Below, piece after piece: positions 1-12,054 of a DNA stretch of 64,000 nucleotides. The translations under genes were made by a program, and so were the position numbers. The notes below the pieces were generated by a model. That model did not search any database. It saw nothing but the letters and a program-made list of their open reading frames with translations, and was not told the origin of the DNA. Within the stretch, counting starts at the first letter, position 1. The number at the start of each line of letters is the position of its first letter. The DNA is from Acanthosepion lycidas (lineage: Eukaryota > Mollusca > Cephalopoda > Sepiida > Sepiidae), in assembly GCA_963932145.1 (NCBI GenBank), contig OZ010611.1, positions 59,219,292 through 59,283,291 of the forward strand, given 5' to 3'.

Positions 1-3000
1 TAAATTTATGTAGATGCTAGGCCCCTTTCTAAATCTTGGTTGGAATTATTTTTCATTATAATTCATAGAAATGGAGTAGCGTGCAATGGTGTCGTCTCAT
101 ACAACAGTGAGTTAGAAGAAAAAATTTGTGGGCCCAAAATGGGTGATCAGTGCCTTATTCTCTTCTGTTTGTGCCTTGTCTTTAGCTTTTTCTTCTATAT
201 TTAACTTTATGTAGAGGCTAGGCACCACTCTAAATCTGGCTTGAAATTATTTTTCATTCTAATTCATAGAAATGGAGTAGCGTGCAATGGTGTCGTCTCA
301 TACAACAGTGAGTTAGTAGAAAAAATTTGTGGGCACAAAATGGGTGATCAGTGTCTTATTCTCTTCTGTTTGTGCCTAGTCTTTAGCTTTTCCTTCTATT
401 TTTACCTTTAAGTAGAGGCTAGGCCGCTTTCTAAATCTTGGTTGAAATTATTTTTCATTCTAATTAATAGAAATGGAGTAGCGTGCAATGGTGTCGTCTC
501 ATACAACAGTGAGTTAGTAGAATAAATTTGTGGGCACAAAATGGGGGAACAGTGTCTTATTCTCTTGTGTTTGTACCTTGTCTTTAGCTTTTTCTTCTAT
601 ATTTAACTTTATATAGAGGCTAGGCCCCTTTCTAAATCTTGGTTGGAATTATTTTTCATTCTAATTCATAGAAATGGAGTAGCGTGCAATGGTGTCGTCT
701 CATACAACAGTTAGGTAGGAGAAAAAAATTGTTGGCACAAAATGGGTGATCAGTGTCTTATTCTCTTCTGTTTGTGCCTTGTCTTTAGCTTTTTCTTCTA
801 TATTTACCTTTATGTAGAGGCTAGGCCCGCCTCTCAATCTTGGTTGAAATTATTTTTCATTCTAATTATTAGAAATGGAGTAGCGTGCAATGGTGTCGTC
901 TCATACAACAGTGAGTTAGTAGAAAAAATTTGTGGGCACAAAATGGGTGATCAGTGTCTTATTCTCTTCTGTTTTTGCCTTGTCTTTAGCTTTTTCTTCT
1001 ATATTTAACTTTATGTAGAGGCTACGCCCCCCTCTAAATCTTGGTTGAAATTATTTTTCATTCTAATTAATAGAAACGGAGTAGCGTGCAATGGTGTCGT
1101 CTCATACAAAAGTGAGGTAGGAGAAAAAATTTGTTGGCACAAATGGGTGATCAGTGTCTTATTCTCTTCTGTTTGTGCCTTGTCTTTAGCTTTTTCTTCT
1201 ATATTTAACTTTATGTAGAGGCTAGGCCCCACTCTAAATCTTGGTTGAAATTATTTTTCATTCTAATTCATAGAAATGGAGTAGCGTGCAATGGTGTCGT
1301 CTCATACAACAATGAGGTAAGAGAAAATATTTGTGGGCACAAAATGGGTGATCAGTGTCTTATTCTCTTCTGTTTGTGCCTTGTCTTTAGCTTTTTCTTC
1401 TATATTTAACTTTATGTAGAGGCTAGGCCCCCCTCTAAATCTTGGTTGAAATTATTTTTCATCCTAATTCATAGAAATGGAGTAGCGTGCAATGGTGTCG
1501 TCTCATACAACAGTGAGTTAAGAGAAAATATTTGTGGGCACAAAATGGGTGATCAGTGTCTTATTCTCTTCTGTTTGTGCCTTGTCTTTAGCTTTTTCTT
1601 CTATATTTAACTTTATGTAGAGGCTAGGCCCTCCTCTAAATCTTGGTCGAATTTATTTTTCATTCTAATTAATAGAAATGGAGTAGCGTGCAATGGAGTT
1701 GTCTCATACAACAGTGAGTTAGGAGAAAAAATTTGTGGGCACAAAATGGGTGATCAGTGTCTTATTCTCTTCTGTTTGTGTTTTGTCTTTAGCTTTTTCT
1801 TCTATATTTAACATTATGTAGAGGCTAGGCCCCCCTCTAAATCTTGGTTGAAATTATTTTTCATTCTAATTCATAGAAATGGAGTAGCGTGTAATGGTGT
1901 CGTCTCATACAACAGTGAGTTAGGACAAAAAATTTGTGGGCACAAAATGGGTGATCAGTGTCTTATTCTCTTCTGTTTGTGCCTTGTCCTTAGCTTTTTC
2001 TTCTATATTTAACTTTATGTAGAGGCTAGGACCCTTCTAAATCTTGGTTTAAATTATTTTTCATTCTAATTCATAGAAATGGAGTAGCGTGCAATGGAGT
2101 TGTCTCATACAAGAGTGAGTTAGGAGAAAAATTTTGTTGGCACAAAGTGGGTGATCAGTGTCTTATTCTCTTCTGTTTGTGCCTTGTCTTTAGCTTTTTC
2201 TTCTATATTTAACTTTATGTAGAGGATAGGCCCCCCTCTAATTCTTGGTTGAAATTATTTTTTATTCTAATTCATAGAAATGGAGTAGCATGCAATGGTG
2301 TCGTCTCATACAAAAGTGAGTTAGGACAAAAAATTTGTGGGCACAAAATGGGTGATCAGTGTCTTATTCTCTTCTGTTTGTGCCTTGTCCTTAGCTTTTT
2401 CTTCTATATTTAACTTTATGTAGAGGCTAGGACCCTTCTAAATCTTGGTTTAAATTATTTTTCATTCTAATTCATAGAAATGGAGTAGCGTGAAATGGTG
2501 GCGTCTCATACAACAGTGAGTTAGTAGAAAAAATTTGAGGGCACAAAATGGGTGATCAGTGACTTATTCTCTTCTGTTTGTACCTTGTCTTTAGCTTTTT
2601 CTTCTATATTTAACTTTATGTAGAGTCTAGTCACCCCTTTAATCTTGGTTGAAATTATTTTTCATTCTACTTCATAGAAATGGGGTAGCGTGCAATAGTG
2701 TCGTCTCATACAACAGTGAGTTAGGAGAAAATATTTGTTGGCACAAAATGGGTGATTAGTGTCTTATTCTCTTCTGTTTGTGCCTTGTCTTTAGCTTTTT
2801 CTTCTATATTTCACTTTAAGTAGAGGCTAGGCACCCCTCTAAATCTTGGTTGAAATTATTTTTCATTCTAATTAATAGAAATGGAGTAGCGTGCAATGGT
2901 ATCATCTCATACAACTGTGAGTTAGCAGATAAAATTTGTGGGCACAAAATGGGTGATCAGTGTCTTATTCTCTTCTATTTGTGCCTTGTCTTTAGCTTTT

Positions 3001-4819
3001 TCTTCTATATTTAAATTTATGTAGAGGCTAGGCCCCTTTCTAAATCTTGGTTGAAATTATTTTTCATTCTAATTCATAGAAATGGAGTAGCGTGCAATGG
3101 TGTCGTCTCATGCAACAGTGAGTCAGGAGAAAAATTTTGTGGGCACAAAATGGGTGATCAGTGTCTTATTCTCTTCTGTTTGCGCCTTGTCTTTAGCTTA
3201 TTCTTCGATATTTAACTTTATGTAGAGGCTAGGCACCCCTCTAAATCTTGGTTGAAATTATTTTTCATTCTACTTCATAGAAATGGGGTAGCGAGCAATG
3301 GTGTCGTCTCATACAACAGTGAGTTAGGAGAAAAAATTTGTTGGCACAAAATGGGTGATCAGTGTCTTATTCTCTTCTGTTTGTGCCTTGTCTTTAGCTT
3401 ATTCTTCTATATTTAACTTTATGTAGAGGCTAGGCACCCCTCTAAATCTTGGTTGAAATTATTTTTCATTCTAATACATAGAAATGGAGTAGCGTGCAAT
3501 GGTGTCGTCTCATACAGCAGTGAGGTAGGAGAAAAAAATTGTTGGCACAAAATGGGTGATCAGTGTCTTATTCTCTTCTGTTTGTGCCTTGTCTTTAGCT
3601 TTTTCTTCTATATTTAACTTTATGTAGAGGCTAGGCACCCCTCTAAATCTTGGTTGAAATTATTTTTCATTCTACTTCATAGAAATGGAGTGGTGTGCAT
3701 TGCTGTCGTCTCATACAACAGTGAGTTAGTAGAAAAAAATTGTGGGCACAAAATGGGTGATCAGTGCCTTTTCTCTTCTGTTTGTGCCTTGTCTTTAGCT
3801 TTTTCTTCTATATTTAACTTTATGTAGAGGCTAGGCCCCCCTCTAATTCTTGGTTGAAATTATTTTTCATTCTAAATCATAGAAATGGAGTAGCGTGCAA
3901 TGGTGTCGTCTCATACAACAGTGAGGTAGGAGAAAAAATTTGTTGGTACAAAATGGGTCATCAGTGTCTTATTCTCTTCTGTTTGTGCCTTGTCTTTAGC
4001 TTTTTCTTCTATATTTAACTTTATGTAGAGGCTAGGCCCCTTTCTAAATCTTGGTTGAAATTATTTTTCATTCTAATTCATAGAAATGGAGTACCGTGCA
4101 ATGGTGTCGTCTCATACAACAGTGATTTAGGAGAAAAAATTTGTGGGCACAAAATGGGTGATCAGTGTGTTATTCTCTGCTGTTTGTGCCTTGTCTTTAG
4201 CTTTTTCTTCTATATTTAACTTTATGTAGAGGCAAGTCTCCTTTCTAAATCTTGGTTGAAATTATTTTTCATTCTAATTAATAGAAATGGAGTAGCGTGC
4301 AATGGTGTCGTCTCATACAACAGTGAGTTAGGAGAAAAAATTTGTGTGCACGAAATGGGTGATCAGTGTCTAATTCTCTTCAGTTTGTGCCTTGTCTTTA
4401 GCTTTTTCTTCTATATTTAACTTTATGTAGAGGTTAGGCCCCCCTCTAAAACTTGGTTGAAATTATTTTTCATTCTAATTAATAGAAATGAAGTAGCGTG
4501 CAATGGTGTCGTCTCATACAACAGTGAGGTAGGAGAAAAAAATTGTTGGCACAAAATGGGTGATCAGTGTCTTATTCTCTTCTGTTTGTGCCTTGTCTTT
4601 AGCTTTTTCTTCTACATTTAACTTTATGTAGAGGCTAGGCACCCCTCTAAATCTTGGTTGAAATTATTTTTCATTCTACTTCATAGAAATGGAGTGGTGT
4701 GCATTGCTGTCGTCTCATACAACAGTGAGTTAGTAGAAAAAATTTGTGGGCACAAAATGGGTGATCAGTGTCTTATTCTCATCTGTTTGTGCCTTGTCTT
4801 TACCTTTTTCTTCTATATT
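1..4819 (+). repeat. Block A, a 24-monomer higher-order unit (first copy)
   Basis: Twenty-four monomers total 4,819 bp, five bases short of 24 x 201. The deficit is explained by single-base losses near 1,141, 2,033, 2,435, 2,632 and 3,773. Diagnostic variants are 'gtagatgcta' at 10, 'gaacag' near 552, 'agttgtctc' near 1,698 and 2,099, 'gctaggaccc' near 2,028 and 2,431, and 'gtggtgtgcattgctg' near 3,690. The same ordered set of variants reappears from 12,055, which shows the order of monomers is copied as a block. Positions 2,741-4,819 also reappear at about 6,760-8,838. The left boundary is the window edge, so the true block may extend further. Confidence 0.88.
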
Positions 4820-7800
4820 TAAATTTATGTAGATGCTAGGCCCCTTTCTAAATCTTGGTTGGAATTATTTTTCATTATAATTCATAGAAATGGAGTAGCG
4901 TGCAATGGTGTCGTCTCATACAACAGTGAGTTAGAAGAAAAAATTTGTGGGCCCAAAATGGGTGATCAGTGCCTTATTCTCTTCTGTTTGTGCCTTGTCT
5001 TTAGCTTTTTCTTCTATATTTAACTTTATGTAGAGGCTAGGCACCACTCTAAATCTGGCTTGAAATTATTTTTCATTCTAATTCATAGAAATGGAGTAGC
5101 GTGCAATGGTGTCGTCTCATACAACAGTGAGTTAGTAGAAAAAATTTGTGGGCACAAAATGGGTGATCAGTGTCTTATTCTCTTCTGTTTGTGCCTAGTC
5201 TTTAGCTTTTCCTTCTATTTTTACCTTTAAGTAGAGGCTAGGCCGCTTTCTAAATCTTGGTTGAAATTATTTTTCATTCTAATTAATAGAAATGGAGTAG
5301 CGTGCAATGGTGTCGTCTCATACAACAGTGAGTTAGTAGAAAAAATTTGTGGGCACAAAATGGGGGATCAGTGTCTTATTCTCTTCTGTTTGTACCTTGT
5401 CTTTAGCTTTTTCTTCTATATTTAACTTTATATAGAGGCTAGGCCCCTTTCTAAATCTTGGTTGGAATTATTTTTCATTCTAATTCATAGAAATGGAGTA
5501 GCGTGCAATGGTGTCGTCTCATACAACAGTTAGGTAGGAGAAAAAATTTGTTGGCACAAAATGGGTGATCAGTGTCTTATTCTCTTCTGTTTGTGCCTTG
5601 TCTTTAGCTTTTTCTTCTATATTTACCTTTATGTAGAGGCTAGGCCCGCCACTAAATCTTGGTTGAAATTATTTTTCATTCTAATTATTAGAAATGGAGT
5701 AGCGTGCAATGGTGTCGTCTCATACAACAGTGAGTTAGTAGAAAAAATTTGTGGGCACAAAATGGGTGATCAGTGTCTTATTCTCATCAGTTTGTGCCTT
5801 GTCTTTACCTTTTTCTTCTATATTTAACTTTATGTAGAGGCTAGGCCCCTTTCTAAATCTTGGTTGAAATCATTTTTCATTCTAATTCATAGAAATGAAG
5901 TAGCGTGCAATGGTGTCGTCTCATACAACAGTGAGTTAGGAGAAAAAATTTGTGGGCACAAAATGGGTGATCAGTGTCTTATTCTCTTCTGTTTGTACCT
6001 TGTCTTTAGCTTTTTCTTCTATATTTAACTTTATGTAGAGGCTAGGCCCCCCTCTAAATCTTGGTTGAAATTATTTTTCATTCTAATTAATAGAAATGGA
6101 GTAGCGATCAAAGGTGTCGTCTCAAACAACAGTGAGTGAGGAGAAAAAATTTGTGGGCACAAAATGGGTGATCAGTGTCTTATTCTCTTCTGTTTGTGCC
6201 TTGTCTTTAGCTTTTTCTTCTATATTTAACTTTATGTAGAGGCTAGGCCCCCCTCTAAATCTTGGTTGAAATTATTTTTCATTCTAATTCATAGAAATGG
6301 AGTAGCGTGCAATGGTGTCGTCTCATACAAGAGTGAGGTAGGAGAAAACATTTGTTGGCACAAAATGTGTGATCAGTGTCTTATTCTCTTCTGTTTGTGC
6401 CTTGTCTTTAGCTTTTTCTTCTATATTTAACTTTATTTAGAGGCTAGGCCCCCTTCTAAATCTAGGTTGAAATTATTTTTCATTCTAATTCATAGAAATG
6501 GAGTAGCGTGCAATGGTGTCGTCTCATACAACAGTGTGTTAGTAGAAAAAATTTGTGGGCACAAAATGGGGGATCAGTGTCTTATTCTCTTCTGTTTGTA
6601 CCTTGTCTTTAGTTTTTTCTTCTATATTTAAATTTATGTAGAGGCTAGGCCCCTTTCTAAATCTTGGTTGAAAGTATTTTTCATTCTAATTCATAGAAAT
6701 GGAGTAGCGTGCAATGGTGTCATCTCATACAACAGTGAGTTAGTAGAAAATATTTGTTGGCACAAAATGGGTGATTAGTGTCTTATTCTCTTCTGTTTGT
6801 GCCTTGTCTTTAGCTTTTTCTTCTATATTTCACTTTAAGTAGAGGCTAGGCACCCCTCTAAATCTTGGTTGAAATTATTTTTCATTCTAATTAATAGAAA
6901 TGGAGTAGCGTGCAATGGTATCATCTCATACAACTGTGAGTTAGCAGATAAAATTTGTGGGCACAAAATGGGTGATCAGTGTCTTATTCTCTTCTATTTG
7001 TGCCTTGTCTTTAGCTTTTTCTTCTATATTTAAATTTATGTAGAGGCTAGGCCCCTTTCTAAATCTTGGTTGAAATTATTTTTCATTCTAATTAATAGAA
7101 ATGGAGTAGCGTGCAATGGTGTCGTCTCATGCAACAGTGAGTCAGGAGAAAAATTTTGTGGGCACAAAATGGGTGATCAGTGTCTTATTCTCTTCTGTTT
7201 GCGCCTTGTCTTTAGCTTATTCTTCGATATTTAACTTTATGTAGAGGCTAGGCACCCCTCTAAATCTTGGTTGAAATTATTTTTCATTCTACTTCATAGA
7301 AATGGGGTAGCGAGCAATGGTGTCGTCTCATACAACAGTGAGTTAGGAGAAAAAATTTGTTGGCACAAAATGGGTGATCAGTGTCTTATTCTCTTCTGTT
7401 TGTGCCTTGTCTTTAGCTTATTCTTCTATATTTAACTTTATGTAGAGGCTAGGCACCCCTCTAAATCTTGGTTGAAATTATTTTTCATTCTAATACATAG
7501 AAATGGAGTAGCGTGCAATGGTGTCGTCTCATACAGCAGTGAGGTAGGAGAAAAAAATTGTTGGCACAAAATGGGTGATCAGTGCCTTATTCTCTTCTGT
7601 TTGTGCCTTGTCTTTAGCTTTTTCTTCTATATTTAACTTTATGTAGAGGCTAGGCACCCCTCTAAATCTTGGTTGAAATTATTTTTCATTCTACTTCATA
7701 GAAATGGAGTGGTGTGCATTGCTGTCGTCTCATACAACAGTGAGTTAGTAGAAAAAAATTGTGGGCACAAAATGGGTGATCAGTGCCTTTTCTCTTCTGT

Positions 7801-8838
7801 TTGTGCCTTGTCTTTAGCTTTTTCTTCTATATTTAACTTTATGTAGAGGCTAGGCCCCCCTCTAATTCTTGGTTGAAATTATTTTTCATTCTAAATCATA
7901 GAAATGGAGTAGCGTGCAATGGTGTCGTCTCATACAACAGTGAGGTAGGAGAAAAAATTTGTTGGTACAAAATGGGTCATCAGTGTCTTATTCTCTTCTG
8001 TTTGTGCCTTGTCTTTAGCTTTTTCTTCTATATTTAACTTTATGTAGAGGCTAGGCCCCTTTCTAAATCTTGGTTGAAATTATTTTTCATTCTAATTCAT
8101 AGAAATGGAGTACCGTGCAATGGTGTCGTCTCATACAACAGTGATTTAGGAGAAAAAATTTGTGGGCACAAAATGGGTGATCAGTGTCTTATTCTCTGCT
8201 GTTTGTGCCTTGTCTTTAGCTTTTTCTTCTATATTTAACTTTATGTAGAGGCAAGTCTCCTTTCTAAATCTTGGTTGAAATTATTTTTCATTCTAATTAA
8301 TAGAAATGGAGTAGCGTGCAATGGTGTCGTCTCATACAACAGTGAGTTAGGAGAAAAAATTTGTGGGCACGAAATGGGTGATCAGTGTCTAATTCTCTTC
8401 AGTTTGTGCCTTGTCTTTAGCTTTTTCTTCTATATTTAACTTTATGTAGAGGCTAGGCCCCTTTCTAAATCTTGGTTGAAATTATTTTTCATTCTAATTA
8501 ATAGAAATGAAGTAGCGTGCAATGGTGTCGTCTCATACAACAGTGAGGTAGGAGAAAAAAATTGTTGGCACAAAATGGGTGATCAGTGTCTTATTCTCTT
8601 CTGTTTGTGCCTTGTCTTTAGCTTTTTCTTCTACATTTAACTTTATGTAGAGGCTAGGCACCCCTCTAAATCTTGGTTGAAATTATTTTTCATTCTACTT
8701 CATAGAAATGGAGTGGTGTGCATTGCTGTCGTCTCATACAACAGTGAGTTAGTAGAAAAAATTTGTGGGCACAAAATGGGTGATCAGTGTCTTATTCTCA
8801 TCTGTTTGTGCCTTGTCTTTACCTTTTTCTTCTATATT
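4820..8838 (+). repeat. Block B, a 20-monomer higher-order unit
   Basis: The start of block A ('taaatttatg' followed by 'tagatgctag') recurs at 4,820 and again at 8,839, a period of 4,019 bp (20 monomers minus one base). The first few monomers follow block A closely. Positions of about 5,780-6,750 carry a distinct series, including 'gcgatcaaagg' at 6,104. From about 6,760 to 8,838 the block returns to the A series (2,741-4,819), including the short 'gtgccttttctc' variant near 7,785. Block B is therefore a composite of A-like ends and a private middle. Confidence 0.85.
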
Positions 8839-10848
8839 TAAATTTATGTAGATGCTAGGCCCCTTTCTAAATCTTGGTTGGAATTATTTTTCATTATAAT
8901 TCATAGAAATGGAGTAGCGTGCAATGGTGTCGTCTCATACAACAGTGAGTTAGAAGAAAAAATTTGTGGGCCCAAAATGGGTGATCAGTGCCTTATTCTC
9001 TTCTGTTTGTGCCTTGTCTTTAGCTTTTTCTTCTATATTTAACTTTATGTAGAGGCTAGGCACCACTCTAAATCTGGCTTGAAATTATTTTTCATTCTAA
9101 TTCATAGAAATGGAGTAGCGTGCAATGGTGTCGTCTCATACAACAGTGAGTTAGTAGAAAAAATTTGTGGGCACAAAATGGGTGATCAGTGTCTTATTCT
9201 CTTCTGTTTGTGCCTAGTCTTTAGCTTTTCCTTCTATTTTTACCTTTAAGTAGAGGCTAGGCCGCTTTCTAAATCTTGGTTGAAATTATTTTTCATTCTA
9301 ATTAATAGAAATGGAGTAGCGTGCAATGGTGTCGTCTCATACAACAGTGAGTTAGTAGAAAAAATTTGTGGGCACAAAATGGGGGATCAGTGTCTTATTC
9401 TCTTCTGTTTGTACCTTGTCTTTAGCTTTTTCTTCTATATTTAACTTTATATAGAGGCTAGGCCCCTTTCTAAATCTTGGTTGGAATTATTTTTCATTCT
9501 AATTCATAGAAATGGAGTAGCGTGCAATGGTGTCGTCTCATACAACAGTTAGGTAGGAGAAAAAATTTGTTGGCACAAAATGGGTGATCAGTGTCTTATT
9601 CTCTTCTGTTTGTGCCTTGTCTTTAGCTTTTTCTTCTATATTTACCTTTATGTAGAGGCTAGGCCCGTCACTAAATCTTGGTTGAAATTATTTTTCATTC
9701 TAATTATTAGAAATGGAGTAGCGTGCAATGGTGTCGTCTCATACAACAGTGAGTTAGTAGAAAAAATTTGTGGGCACAAAATGGGTGATCAGTGTCTTAT
9801 TCTCATCAGTTTGTGCCTTGTCTTTACCTTTTTCTTCTATATTTAACTTTATGTAGAGGCTAGGCCCCTTTCTAAATCTTGGTTGAAATCATTTTTCATT
9901 CTAATTCATAGAAATGAAGTAGCGTGCAATGGTGTCGTCTCATACAACAGTGAGTTAGGAGAAAAAATTTGTGGGCACAAAATGGGTGATCAGTGTCTTA
10001 TTCTCTTCTGTTTGTACCTTGTCTTTAGCTTTTTCTTCTATATTTAACTTTATGTAGAGGCTAGGCCCCCCTCTAAATCTTGGTTGAAATTATTTTTCAT
10101 TCTAATTAATAGAAATGGAGTAGCGATCAAAGGTGTCGTCTCAAACAACAGTGAGTGAGGAGAAAAAATTTGTGGGCACAAAATGGGTGATCAGTGTCTT
10201 ATTCTCTTCTGTTTGTGCCTTGTCTTTAGCTTTTTCTTCTATATTTAACTTTATGTAGAGGCTAGGCCCCCCTCTAAATCTTGGTTGAAATTATTTTTCA
10301 TTCTAATTCATAGAAATGGAGTAGCGTGCAATGGTGTCGTCTCATACAAGAGTGAGGTAGGAGAAAACATTTGTTGGCACAAAATGTGTGATCAGTGTCT
10401 TATTCTCTTCTGTTTGTGCCTTGTGTTTAGCTTTTTCTTCTATATTTAACTTTATTTAGAGGCTAGGCCCCCTTCTAAATCTAGGTTGAAATTATTTTTC
10501 ATTCTAATTCATAGAAATGGAGTAGCGTGCAATGGTGTCGTCTCATACAACAGTGTGTTAGTAGAAAAAATTTGTGGGCACAAAATGGGGGATCAGTGTC
10601 TTATTCTCTTCTGTTTGTACCTTGTCTTTAGTTTTTTCTTCTATATTTAAATTTATGTAGAGGCTAGGCCCCTTTCTAAATCTTGGTTGAAAGTATTTTT
10701 CATTCTAATTCATAGAAATGGAGTAGCGTGCAATGGTGTCATCTCATACAACAGTGAGTTAGTAGAAAAAATTTGTGGGCACAAAATGGGTGATCAGTGT
10801 CTTATTCTCATCTGTTTATGCCTTGTCTTTACCTTTTTCTTCTATATT
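8839..10848 (+). repeat. Shortened copy of block B (10 monomers)
   Basis: This follows block B monomer by monomer from 4,820 to about 6,750, including 'gcgatcaaagg' at 10,123, exactly 4,019 bp after its partner at 6,104. Near 10,760 it jumps straight to the last part of the unit, with 'attctcatctg' and 'ctttacctt', where block B instead enters its 10-monomer A-like half. The net result is the loss of ten monomers relative to 4,820-8,838. The differences from block B are very few by eye, for example 'ccttgtgtttag' near 10,424. Confidence 0.85.
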
Positions 10849-12054
10849 TAAATTTATGTAGATGCTAGGCCCCTTTCTAAATCTTGGTTGGAATTATTTT
10901 TCATTATAATTCATAGAAATGGAGTAGCGTGCAATGGTGTCGTCTCATACAACAGTGAGTTAGAAGAAAAAATTTGTGGGCCCAAAATGGGTGATCAGTG
11001 CCTTATTCTCTTCTGTTTGTGCCTTGTCTTTAGCTTTTTCTTCTATATTTAACTTTATGTAGAGGCTAGGCACCACTCTAAATCTGGCTTGAAATTATTT
11101 TTCATTCTAATTCATAGAAATGGAGTAGCGTGCAATGGTGTCGTCTCATACAACAGTGAGTTAGTAGAAAAAATTTGTGGGCACAAAATGGGTGATCAGT
11201 GTCTTATTCTCTTCTGTTTGTGCCTAGTCTTTAGCTTTTCCTTCTATTTTTACCTTTAAGTAGAGGCTAGGCCGCTTTCTAAATCTTGGTTGAAATTATT
11301 TTTCATTCTAATTAATAGAAATGGAGTAGCGTGCAATGGTGTCGTCTCATACAACAGTGAGTTAGTAGAATAAATTTGTGGGCACAAAATGGGGGAACAG
11401 TGTCTTATTCTCTTGTGTTTGTACCTTGTCTTTAGCTTTTTCTTCTATATTTAACTTTATATAGAGGCTAGGCCCCTTTCTAAATCTTGGTTGGAATTAT
11501 TTTTCATTCTAATTCATAGAAATGGAGTAGCGTGCAATGGTGTCGTCTCATACAACAGTTAGGTAGGAGAAAAAAATTGTTGGCACAAAATGGGTGATCA
11601 GTGTCTTATTCTCTTCTGTTTGTGCCTTGTCTTTAGCTTTTTCTTCTATATTTACCTTTATGTAGAGGCTAGGCCCGCCTCTCAATCTTGGTTGAAATTA
11701 TTTTTCATTCTAATTATTAGAAATGGAGTAGCGTGCAATGGTGTCGTCTCATACAACAGTGAGTTAGTAGAAAAAATTTGTGGGCACAAAATGGGTGATC
11801 AGTGTCTTATTCTCTTCTGTTTTTGCCTTGTCTTTAGTTTTTTCTTCTATATTTAAATTTATGTAGAGGCTAGGCCCCTTTCTAAATCTTGGTTGAAAGT
11901 ATTTTTCATTCTAATTCATAGAAATGGAGTAGCGTGCAATGGTGTCATCTCATACAACAGTGAGTTAGTAGAAAAAATTTGTGGGCACAAAATGGGTGAT
12001 CAGTGTCTTATTCTCATCTGTTTATGCCTTGTCTTTACCTTTTTCTTCTATATT
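10849..12054 (+). repeat. Six-monomer hybrid of block A and shortened block B
   Basis: The unit start recurs at 10,849 and 12,055, a spacing of 1,206 bp (six monomers). The first part carries the block A markers 'agaataaattt' and 'gggggaacag' (near 11,370-11,400) and 'ctgtttttgcc' near 11,818. At about 11,830-11,840 the sequence switches to 'ctttagttttttc' and 'gaaagtatttttc', which match 10,628-10,690 of the shortened block B. The breakpoint lies inside one monomer in sequence common to both parents. Confidence 0.85.

Noticed and set aside
500-540. Polyadenylation signal AATAAA in units with 'agaataaattt' (near 519, 11,369, 12,575, 63,224)
   Set aside because: It is a single-base variant of the A-run copied with its HOR block, with no transcript evidence.
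742-1008. 88-codon + frame, with copies at 5,561, 9,580, 11,590 and 12,796
   Set aside because: These are the same monomer pair in copies of blocks A and B, where the stop TAA is changed to TAC. They are by-products of block duplication, not a gene family.
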